Assembly: GCA_030429365.1 (NCBI GenBank)
Contig: JAUIEW010000004.1
Span: 1 to 57,202 of the forward strand
Reading direction: 5' to 3'
Source of the DNA: Phycisphaerae bacterium
GTDB taxonomy: Bacteria > Planctomycetota > Phycisphaerae > UBA1845
DNA: 57,202 nt
The translations under genes were made by a program, and so were the position numbers. The notes under the pieces were generated by a model. It saw only the letters and a program-made list of their open reading frames with translations. It did not search any database and had not been told where the DNA came from. Positions 39,000 to 48,979 of this stretch are shown one piece after another; position 1 is the stretch's first letter; every line of letters starts with the position of its first letter.

Positions 39000-40724
39000 A
39001 TGAAGTTCAAAGTCGATGAAATCTCCTCGGTCCTACGGGAAGAAATCAGCAAGTACCAATCCACGATCGATGTCGCCGAAGTCGGCAAGGTCCTTGAGGT
39101 CGGTGACGGTATCGCCCGCCTCTATGGTCTGAGCAACGCGATGGCTGGCGAGATGGTCGAGTTTGCCGACGGCGCCATCGGACAGGTGCTTAACCTCGAA
39201 GAAGGCTCGGTCGGTGTCGCGATTCTGGGCGACTACCTCGGCATCAAAGAAGGCGACGAGGTCAAGCGCACCGGTAAGCTGCTGAGCGTGCCGTGCGGTC
39301 CCGCGATGATTGGTCGCGTGGTCGATCCCCTCGGTCGTCCGCTCGACGGCAAGGGCAACATCGAAACCAACCTGTCGCGCCCGCTCGAATTCAAAGCCCC
39401 CGGTATCGCCGAACGTCAGCCGGTGACCGAGCCGCTGCAGACCGGTATCAAAGCCATCGACAGTATGATTCCCGTCGGCCGCGGCCAGCGCGAACTCATC
39501 ATTGGCGACCGCAAGACCGGTAAGACCGCCATCGCCCTCGACACCATCATCAACCAGAAAGACACGGGCGTTATCTGCGTTTACATCGCGATCGGTCAGA
39601 AAGAATCGACCGTCGCCTCGGTGGTCGAAACGCTCCGCGAACAAGGCGCGATGGACTACACGATCGTCGTGTCGGCGACGGCAGCCAACCCCGCACCGCT
39701 GCAATACATCGCACCGTACGCGGGTGCAGCGATGGCCGAATACTTCATGTACGAGCAGGGTAAAGCCACGCTCTGCATCTATGACGACTTGTCCAAGCAG
39801 GCACAGGCCTATCGCCAGATGTCGCTCTTGCTGCGTCGCCCGCCGGGACGTGAAGCCTACCCCGGTGACGTGTTCTATCTCCACTCCCGTTTGCTCGAGC
39901 GTAGCTGCAAGCTCCTCGACGAGTACGCGGTGGTGCCGGCATCAACGGCTGACGACTGCCGTGATCGCAGCGTCATCGTCAAACACCCAGAAGGCCTGTC
40001 CGCACCGAAGGAACACCGTCCCGACGACGAAACCGGCGCATATCACCGCCCGGAAGGCAAAGAGAAAGCCGAAGCCTGGCTTGAGACGATGCCCAACAAG
40101 GATTCGCACAAGATTCACCGCTTCCCCGACTCGGGTGGCTCGATGACCGCCCTTCCCGTGATCGAAACGCTGGAAGGTGAAGTGTCCGCATACATTCCGA
40201 CCAACGTGATTTCGATTACCGACGGTCAGATCTATCTCGAACCCGATCTGTTCTTCGCCGGTATCCGACCGGCTGTTAACGTCGGTATCAGCGTGTCGCG
40301 CGTGGGTGGTAACGCCCAGGTAAAAGCGATGAAGAAGGTGTCCGGTTCGCTGCGTCTGGACCTGGCGGCTTTCCGCGAGTTGGAAGCGTTCGCCCAGTTG
40401 GGAACCGATCTCGACAAGTCGACGCAGGCCCAGCTCGATCGCGGTATGCGAATGGTTGAGTTGCTCAAGCAGCCGCAGTACGTGCCGCTAAGCGTCGCCG
40501 ACCAGGTCATCAGTATCTTCGCCGGTACCGGTGGTTTGCTCGACCCGATTCCGGTCGACAAGGTGCTCGACTTCGAAGCCAAGATGCTCCAACTCATTCG
40601 CGACGAGTATCCGGAAATCCGCGATGAGATCACCAACAAGAAAGCAATGTCAGACGATACGTCGGCAAAGCTGAAGCAGATCATTGCAGACTTCTCGCGT
40701 CGTTACCTGAGCGAGAACGCATAG
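39000..40724 (+). CDS. atpA: F0F1 ATP synthase subunit alpha with long internal insertion
   Basis: [14 protein letters not shown]-loop, [29 protein letters not shown]; unusual ~70-aa stretch after LLERSCKLL. Confidence 0.97.
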   Translation: MKFKVDEISSVLREEISKYQSTIDVAEVGKVLEVGDGIARLYGLSNAMAGEMVEFADGAIGQVLNLEEGSVGVAILGDYLGIKEGDEVKRTGKLLSVPCGPAMIGRVVDPLGRPLDGKGNIETNLSRPLEFKAPGIAERQPVTEPLQTGIKAIDSMIPVGRGQRELIIGDRKTGKTAIALDTIINQKDTGVICVYIAIGQKESTVASVVETLREQGAMDYTIVVSATAANPAPLQYIAPYAGAAMAEYFMYEQGKATLCIYDDLSKQAQAYRQMSLLLRRPPGREAYPGDVFYLHSRLLERSCKLLDEYAVVPASTADDCRDRSVIVKHPEGLSAPKEHRPDDETGAYHRPEGKEKAEAWLETMPNKDSHKIHRFPDSGGSMTALPVIETLEGEVSAYIPTNVISITDGQIYLEPDLFFAGIRPAVNVGISVSRVGGNAQVKAMKKVSGSLRLDLAAFRELEAFAQLGTDLDKSTQAQLDRGMRMVELLKQPQYVPLSVADQVISIFAGTGGLLDPIPVDKVLDFEAKMLQLIRDEYPEIRDEITNKKAMSDDTSAKLKQIIADFSRRYLSENA

Positions 40725-40732
40725 TTGTAGTT

Positions 40733-40754
40733 GTAGGGTCCGCTGTGCGGACCA
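40733..40754. repeat. REP-like element, family B single copy, between atpA and atpG
   Basis: GTAGGGTCCGCTGTGCGGACCA; near-identical to the 38181 arm. Confidence 0.6.
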
Positions 40755-40788
40755 AGGGTGCCTATAAACGCAGGAAGCATGTAACGTC

Positions 40789-41682
40789 ATGGCCAACCGC
40801 AGAGAACTCGTCAAGCGCCGCAAGTCGGTACGCAACATCCGCAAGATCACGCGGACGATGCAGCTCATTGCCACCGCCCGCTTCCAGCACGCGATGAACC
40901 GCGCCACTGCCACCAAGCCCTACGCAAGCACCATGGGCAAGATGGTCGCAGCCGCCGCCAAGTCGGCAGAAAAAGTCGACAACCCGCTGCTCAAGACAAA
41001 CGAGTCCGGTGCGGACGCGCTTCTGGTCATCACCTCCAATCGCGGTTTCTGCGGTGGACTGAATGGAAACGTCCTCCGCCTGGCAATGGATACGCTCCAG
41101 GAAAAACGAGACGCTGGCGAGACGGTCAACCTCAATGTCGTCGGAAAGAAAGGGATCGCATACCTGCGATTCCTCGGCGAAGAGATGGCCATGCAGGAAG
41201 ACGGCATCGATGAGCAGCCGGGCTTCGCGCAAGTATCCAGCATCGCCGACACGATGATGAACGCCTATCGCGATGGCGATATCAGTTCGCTCAACGTCTG
41301 CTATATGCAGTTCATCTCCGCAGGTGTGCAAAAACCCGCGATCATGCAACTGCTACCCATCGCCGGGATCGGCGGCGACGAAGAAGGCGAATCCGAAACA
41401 ACCGAACCTCAGTCGACGGCAGAAACGAAAATCGATTTCTCACCGAAACCGGCTGAGCTGCTCAACGAACTGCTGCCCGCGTCGGTACGGATGCGTTTAT
41501 TCCAGTGCTTCACCGAAGCCGCAGCCAGTGAGCAGGTCGCGCGAATGGTCGCGATGAAGGCAGCCACCGATGCGGCTGGCGACATGATTCGCGTGTTGAC
41601 GCAGCAATACAACCGCGCCCGTCAGACGGCGATCACGATGGAACTGCTCGACATCATTGGTGGTGTCGCGGCGATTTCCTAA
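40789..41682 (+). CDS. atpG: F0F1 ATP synthase subunit gamma
   Basis: RRKSVRNIRKITRTMQLIATARF; TSNRGFCGGLNGNV; MKAATDAAGDMIRVLTQQYNRARQTAITMELLDIIGG. Confidence 0.95.
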   Translation: MANRRELVKRRKSVRNIRKITRTMQLIATARFQHAMNRATATKPYASTMGKMVAAAAKSAEKVDNPLLKTNESGADALLVITSNRGFCGGLNGNVLRLAMDTLQEKRDAGETVNLNVVGKKGIAYLRFLGEEMAMQEDGIDEQPGFAQVSSIADTMMNAYRDGDISSLNVCYMQFISAGVQKPAIMQLLPIAGIGGDEEGESETTEPQSTAETKIDFSPKPAELLNELLPASVRMRLFQCFTEAAASEQVARMVAMKAATDAAGDMIRVLTQQYNRARQTAITMELLDIIGGVAAIS

Positions 41683-41707
41683 ACGGATCGACGGAGCGGG
41701 CTTGTAA

Positions 41708-43237
<1,530 letters not shown>

Positions 43238-43249
43238 TACAGGTTCATC

Positions 43250-43642
43250 ATGGCCGACAAAACTTTTTCATGCACAGTCCTGACGCCAGAGCGCACGATC
43301 TTGAACGCCGAGGTCACGTCCGCGGTCATTCCCGCGCACGACGGCGAAGTCGGTATTTTGCACGGCAGGGCCCCACTCCTATGCCGCCTGGGGATCGGCA
43401 TCCTTCGGCTTGAAGGTTGCCCCGATCCCGACCGCCTCTATCTCGATTCGGGCTTTGCTGAAGTGGCGAACAACAAGATTACCATCCTGACCGAGAATGC
43501 GCTGACGCCGCAACAAATCGACAAGGAACAGGTGCAAGCCGACCTTCAAGAAGCGCAGAAACGATCGGCAACCACTCAGGAAGATCAGGAGAAGCGGCAG
43601 AAGGATTTGGCCCGCTGCAAGAAAAAGCTCGAGTTGGTTTAG
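43250..43642 (+). CDS. atpC: F0F1 ATP synthase subunit epsilon
   Basis: FSCTVLTPERTILNAEVTSAVIPAHDGEVGILHGRAPLL. Confidence 0.93.
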   Translation: MADKTFSCTVLTPERTILNAEVTSAVIPAHDGEVGILHGRAPLLCRLGIGILRLEGCPDPDRLYLDSGFAEVANNKITILTENALTPQQIDKEQVQADLQEAQKRSATTQEDQEKRQKDLARCKKKLELV

Positions 43643-43694
43643 AATCTGTGCTTAACCGCCCGACCGACGGTTGGACGCAAGCGTTATCATCGAG

Positions 43695-44360
43695 TCAAGC
43701 CTCAATGATGCCTTCGCGAATCGCGAATCGAGCCAGCGAAACCCGATCGTGAATATCAAGCTTCTTCATCAGGCTGACTTTCTGCTTGTCAGCCGTCTTG
43801 TAGGAAATCTCCAACTCTTCGCACGCCTTGCGAAGCGACTTGCCCGCCACCAAAACTTTCATGAGCTGCTGTTCACGCGGACTCAATAAGTCCGAGCGAG
43901 TCTTGATGGAACTGCTGGGTTTGAAATTTCGAACCGATGGGTCGATACGGGCCATGAATTCTGCTGAATAGTAGTGTTTGCCGGCATGGACTTTGCGCAT
44001 GGCCTCACAGATTTCCTCGAAGTTCCCGGATTGATGAACCAAACCGGGTACTTCAGAATCCAGGGCACGGCGAAGGTCGACATCGCACACGCGACGAGGA
44101 ACGGCCACGACCCCCGTCTCCGGAACCTCCTGACGCAAACGCGCCACCGCGCCAAAGGCGTCGGTATCATCTTCAGCAATGCTGATGACTGAGATGTCTG
44201 GTCTGAGGCGGCGCGCAACCTCCACCAACTGAGCGTGATCACCGAACGATCCGACACATTCAAATTCGTGAGATTTACTGAACAGAAACCGCAACCCGTC
44301 GCGCAACAGCGCATAGGGATCAACGATCATCACGGTGACTGCCCCTGCAGAAATGGACAT
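43695..44360 (-). CDS. LuxR/NarL-type response-regulator-like protein with degenerate receiver
   Basis: VMIVDPYALLRDGLRFLF receiver start; LLSPREQQLMKVLVAGKSLRKACEELEISYKTADKQKVSLMKKLDI LuxR HTH. Confidence 0.83.
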   Translation of the reverse strand: MSISAGAVTVMIVDPYALLRDGLRFLFSKSHEFECVGSFGDHAQLVEVARRLRPDISVISIAEDDTDAFGAVARLRQEVPETGVVAVPRRVCDVDLRRALDSEVPGLVHQSGNFEEICEAMRKVHAGKHYYSAEFMARIDPSVRNFKPSSSIKTRSDLLSPREQQLMKVLVAGKSLRKACEELEISYKTADKQKVSLMKKLDIHDRVSLARFAIREGIIEA

Positions 44361-44867
44361 GCGTGAATCACTTCATATAAAACCGAACAGTTCTTCAGTG
44401 CCGAGCAGAATTGAGCAGCCCAGCGACGACGGCAAAGCTAGCCCGACCAAGGTCCGAATCACAATATTGTATGAACTTGCACACAGGGACCTTAGGGTAT
44501 TTGACCCAATTGTCGCCAAATCACGCATATATACCCCAAACTAACAGCTATGGGCTATGAAATAGGAACTGCACAGATTCAAGTGGCTTGCAGAAGGTCG
44601 TGCAATGGATTTGTTCTTAATCTATTGAGACGAATTAACACTAATCCGCACACCGGGATCGAATATCGCGCAGATCGATTGCAGGCGATACAATGGCGAG
44701 GACGTGATTCATTCGTGGCTCGAATGCTCACGACACCTGGAGATTAAAGCAATTCGCGCGATCGTTCGATTGTCGATTTTGTTTACAATGGCAATGACCT
44801 GCCCAGGTTTAACACGATTTATCGCAGAAGGCGGAGCCCTCATGGCAGGGTGCGACAGGGAATCAAC

Positions 44868-45749
44868 ATGCTGACGATCACATTCCTCGGAGTTGGCGGC
44901 GCCTTCGCCAAACGCAACTATCAATCAAACGCACTGATCGAAGCGTGGACCGAGGGGCCCGGTGCGCAAAAAGCGCCGGATGACAACCTGTTGGTCGACT
45001 TCGGCTCGACAGGCCCGATGGCACTTCACGATCTCAAGGATGTGGATGGCTTTGAATACCTCAACGATGAGGGCCGAATCCACTTTCCGTCGATCAAGCG
45101 CGTCTTCATCTCGCACCAGCACGCCGACCACATCGGCGGTCTGGAAGAAATGGCTTTTGCGAACAGATTCATGTACGCCGCTTCAAACGGCGACGCAGGA
45201 TATCGACCGCAATTGATCAGCAGTGCCGACATTCTGGAAAGACTCTGGGACCAATCGCTGAAGGGTGGGCTTGGCGTCTTAAAAGACAAAAGCGCAACGC
45301 TTCAGGACTATTTCGACGTGCGGGCGTTGGCCAACAAGAATCCTCAGGAAATCGCATTCGATATGCTTCAGAATTATCGGTTTTCGATATTCCCAACCGA
45401 TCACTTAAGCATTCAACGCAAGTACGATTGGCCGAGCCTAGGCTTGTTCGTCACCGACACCAAGTCAAACGCATCTGCATTCTTCTCGGGTGACACCAAG
45501 TACGACTACGAAGCCTATCAAGCGATGTTGCACGAGTCGAAGGTCATCTTTCACGACGTGCAGTTGTACGAGCAGCCGGACCCGGTACACGCTTTGCTGA
45601 GCGAGCTTTGGAATCTGCCCGAAGAAATCAGGCGAAAAACGTACCTGTACCACTTTGATGACACGTGGGATGAACCGCGTTTTGACAGCGTGCGCGAACA
45701 GTTTGCCGGATTCGTCGCCCCGCGAAAACGCTACACGATCTTTGAGTGA
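44868..45749 (+). CDS. MBL-fold metallo-hydrolase
   Basis: VFISHQHADHIGGLEEMAF (HxHxDH), SAFFSGDTKYD. Confidence 0.88.
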   Translation: MLTITFLGVGGAFAKRNYQSNALIEAWTEGPGAQKAPDDNLLVDFGSTGPMALHDLKDVDGFEYLNDEGRIHFPSIKRVFISHQHADHIGGLEEMAFANRFMYAASNGDAGYRPQLISSADILERLWDQSLKGGLGVLKDKSATLQDYFDVRALANKNPQEIAFDMLQNYRFSIFPTDHLSIQRKYDWPSLGLFVTDTKSNASAFFSGDTKYDYEAYQAMLHESKVIFHDVQLYEQPDPVHALLSELWNLPEEIRRKTYLYHFDDTWDEPRFDSVREQFAGFVAPRKRYTIFE

Positions 45750-45767
45750 GCGTGCAAAACAAAGAAC

Positions 45768-45796
45768 GGTCCGCGAAGTCTTGATCTTCGCGGACC
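45768..45796. terminator. hairpin between convergent genes (possible bidirectional terminator)
   Basis: GGTCCGCGAAG-TCTTGAT-CTTCGCGGACC, perfect 11-bp stem; no strong U tract. Confidence 0.55.
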
Positions 45797-45862
45797 GCCA
45801 TTATTTGCGATTGATTCGCTTCAAGTTGCGATGACCGTCAAACGATCGCAACTCAGACAACG

Positions 45863-46576
45863 CTAGCTTTGGGCGGCGCCAAAAGTCTGCCGGGCCCAGT
45901 CAGCCGTCACGCCTTTCTCGGCAAGGGCCTTGGCCACGTTCGACTTCTCATCACGCAAGAGTGCGATCAACAAATGCTGCGGTTCGATTTCGCCTGCACC
46001 GAGGCGGTTTGCGGAATCGACGGCCAACACCAGTGTGTGCCAAAATTTTGGCGAACGAAACGCCTTCGACAATTCCTGCTGATGCAACCACTCAAACTCG
46101 CCGTGGCGCGAATGGGCGAGATCGTGCGAGTCGTCAACGCTCGACCGCAACATGCCCAGCACCTTTTCGCGTAGTGGCGATGACTCAACGCCCTGCTTGC
46201 GCAGCACTTTCGCGGGAATGCCATCTTCGTAACCGAGCAGACCGAGCATCAGATGTTCGGTGCCGATGTACTTGTGTCCGAGTGAGCGGGCTTCTTTAAC
46301 CGCCAAGGCAATGACGTCCTTGGTGCCCTGCGTTTGCGCGCGGAAACCAATCCCACCACTCCCATCGCCTTCGCCCAACTCCTGAGCCACCTCGCCGCGA
46401 ACACGCTCGAGATTCACATCGAGAACCCGCAACGCTTCGGTCGCAACGCAATGCCCCTCACCAATGATCCCGAGCATGATGTGCGCGGGGGCCAGGTAAC
46501 CATGTTTGAGTCGCCCAGCCTCCTGGTTCGCCAATGCCATCGCGTGGCGTGCCCGGTCAGAAAATCTCTCTTGCAT
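45863..46576 (-). CDS. stand-alone Clp N-terminal domain protein (ClpC-like N-domain without AAA+ ATPase)
   Basis: MQERFSDRARHAMALANQEAGRLKHGYLAPAHIMLGII; ALAVKEARSLGHKYIGTEHLMLGLLG; AVDSANRLGAGEIEPQHLLIALLRDE. Confidence 0.85.
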   Translation of the reverse strand: MQERFSDRARHAMALANQEAGRLKHGYLAPAHIMLGIIGEGHCVATEALRVLDVNLERVRGEVAQELGEGDGSGGIGFRAQTQGTKDVIALAVKEARSLGHKYIGTEHLMLGLLGYEDGIPAKVLRKQGVESSPLREKVLGMLRSSVDDSHDLAHSRHGEFEWLHQQELSKAFRSPKFWHTLVLAVDSANRLGAGEIEPQHLLIALLRDEKSNVAKALAEKGVTADWARQTFGAAQS

Positions 46577-46712
46577 GACTGATTCTCGCTTTCTTGGATC
46601 CATATCCCAGCCGCGACTTGACCACCAAAACACGCTTGATTCGGCTGGCGACTCGGCAGTTTAGCGTGTTAACTCACACCTGCAATGGACTCCGCCAACC
46701 GCCGATTTCGGG

Positions 46713-47960
46713 TCACCCGACGGGCAAGGTCAGGACCGGATCGGTGCGGTTCACCTCGCCCGTTTGAAGCATAAATAGCTGCCCGAGCAGCGAAAATGTG
46801 GACTTCGAATCCTCGTCGTCATCCCGGATGTAGAACCAGCGTCCACGGTGCCGGACCGCGACGGCAGCCCCCCGCGGCTTGGTCCGGCTGGTATGGACGT
46901 GAAACAGATCGTCGAGCACGTTGGACCACTCGAAGGGCGTCCCATCGGGGAGTCGCGTCTGGGTCGCGAGCCCATCTTCAATGTGCTCCTCGGGCACATC
47001 CACGCTCTGCGACAGGAAGTAGAGCACCCCCATCAGCGAGCGCGTATCCAGCCCGATCTTGTCCCGCGTTGTGCCCGGCTTACGAGCGTCGGCAAGCTCC
47101 ACTTCGTCCACGATATCGAATTCGTCGCGGCTCCGATCGAGCGAGAGCAATTCGCGAAACCGAGATTGCGCGGATTGACTTGTCGATGTGTCGCTGAGCT
47201 GCATCACCAACACACGGCGCGACGCCACCAGGTTGACGCTTTCCTTGTCGCCTGCGGTCGCGAACCCCACGCCGGACTTGGCGGCCGATATCAAATCGCC
47301 GCTGGAAACCTTATCGCGCGGAAGCTCGAACGATATCTGGCGGCGGCGCGGAATGTAGGTGATGTTCATCGCGCCAGACGCCCGCATGTCTTTGATGAGC
47401 GCCATCACTTCAGCAAAGGACTCGTACTTGGGGGCGCTGCCCGGTGTCGGACCCGATGCGGTTGGCGCATTGGGCAGCCCATTGAGCGCTTCGACTGATA
47501 AGCGCAACACACGGTCCGAACGCCACCCCGACTCGGCCAACAACGAGATGTTCTCAACCGAAATCGGCATCAACATCCGCCGCAGAAATGCCTCGCCGCC
47601 CAGCAGCGAATACGTAATCGTCGGTTTCTCCGAGTAACCCAATTGCCCTTTCAACTGAAGCACGTTGGGGTTGAGCGCATCGCTGCCGACGTTTTCATTC
47701 AACGTACCGACGGCTTCTGCCCCTTGGTCAAATTGAAACTGCGTGGCAATGCTCGTCACCCCCAGGAAAACAGGCAAATCGCGATACCGTAGCCGCACCA
47801 GGTTCACCAGCATCTGCTCCGAGGTCGCCACCCTCAGCGCATCGCTGTACTCCGATTGACCGACCTTAAGGGCCTTGGGACCGAACTGACACCCCGACAA
47901 CAACAGACCGAGCACAATCAGCATTCCGCCGCACAGACGAGCCGGACACGTGTTTTTCAT
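46713..47960 (-). CDS. hypothetical lipoprotein
   Basis: MKNTCPARLCGGMLIVLGLLLSGC lipobox; no recognised domain. Confidence 0.6.
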   Translation of the reverse strand: MKNTCPARLCGGMLIVLGLLLSGCQFGPKALKVGQSEYSDALRVATSEQMLVNLVRLRYRDLPVFLGVTSIATQFQFDQGAEAVGTLNENVGSDALNPNVLQLKGQLGYSEKPTITYSLLGGEAFLRRMLMPISVENISLLAESGWRSDRVLRLSVEALNGLPNAPTASGPTPGSAPKYESFAEVMALIKDMRASGAMNITYIPRRRQISFELPRDKVSSGDLISAAKSGVGFATAGDKESVNLVASRRVLVMQLSDTSTSQSAQSRFRELLSLDRSRDEFDIVDEVELADARKPGTTRDKIGLDTRSLMGVLYFLSQSVDVPEEHIEDGLATQTRLPDGTPFEWSNVLDDLFHVHTSRTKPRGAAVAVRHRGRWFYIRDDDEDSKSTFSLLGQLFMLQTGEVNRTDPVLTLPVG

Positions 47961-48173
47961 GACAACCAACACCTTCCCTGGATACATGGACTTGGATTTC
48001 TCAAAGTACAAAGGCCCGACCGATCGTATGGCAAGCGCACTGTTTCCGCAAAATTTTCACGACGGAAGATGGCGTCAACCGTCGCTCGATTGTGATTAGT
48101 CGGCGCTCAAGCTTGCGACTATCATACGCGATAAGGACGTACCAAAACCGGCCACATCAAACGGAGGTGCAAC

Positions 48174-48941
48174 ATGACACGGCGCATGACAACCCTGGGC
48201 CTGCTGGGATTCATCACCCTTTCATCCTGCGCGATTCAATCGCAAGCGGAAGCGCCCGATGAATTACGAAAGTCCAAAGCCGAATTCAAAACCGATGACG
48301 GCGTCACCATCGTCGGCGACTACTACCCGCCAACCGGACGGGCGATTTCACCCGCCGCGATCCTGCTCCACATGTACAACCACGATCGATCCACCTGGGC
48401 GCCTTTAATCAAACCGCTCCACGAAGCCGGGTTCGCCGTGCTCGCGATCGACATGCGCGGTCATGGTGAAAGCACCGAGCCAGCCGACATGAAGCTGGCT
48501 GACCGCGTTCAGGAACGCGACCCGAAACTCTTCAACGACATGCACAAGGACGCCCAAGCGGCGATCAAATGGGTGCGCACCCAACCCAACGTCGATCAAG
48601 AGCGACTCGTTTTGATCGGCGCCAGCGTCGGGTGCAGCGTCTCGATCGACACGATGGCCCGCGAGCCCTCCGTCGACGCCATCGTGTGCATGACGCCCGG
48701 AACGAACTACCTTGGTGTCAATTCGACCGAACACATTCTAAAGACCGGCAAGCGCCCCATCCTCCTGCTCGCCACCGAGGTCGAACGCGAGGCCACCGAC
48801 GCATTGGCCAAGTCAGCCGACAACGCCACCGGTGAAATCGTCGGCAGCGGCAGGGTCCACGGCACGAACATGTTCGGCAAGATCGACGGGATCGAAGCCA
48901 AGATCACCGCGTTCGTCCGAGACGCCGTCCACAGTCCATAA
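48174..48941 (+). CDS. alpha/beta hydrolase (dienelactone-hydrolase-like), secreted
   Basis: AILLHMYNHDRSTWAPLIKPLHEAGFAVLAIDMRGHGES; LIGASVGCSVSI (GxSxG). Confidence 0.85.
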   Translation: MTRRMTTLGLLGFITLSSCAIQSQAEAPDELRKSKAEFKTDDGVTIVGDYYPPTGRAISPAAILLHMYNHDRSTWAPLIKPLHEAGFAVLAIDMRGHGESTEPADMKLADRVQERDPKLFNDMHKDAQAAIKWVRTQPNVDQERLVLIGASVGCSVSIDTMAREPSVDAIVCMTPGTNYLGVNSTEHILKTGKRPILLLATEVEREATDALAKSADNATGEIVGSGRVHGTNMFGKIDGIEAKITAFVRDAVHSP

Positions 48942-48979
48942 AGCAACTGCCAAGGACGTCCAAAGAGCAACTGACAGGG

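Noticed and set aside
39033-39884. 283-aa minus-strand ORF
   Set aside because: Antisense shadow of the highly conserved atpA gene
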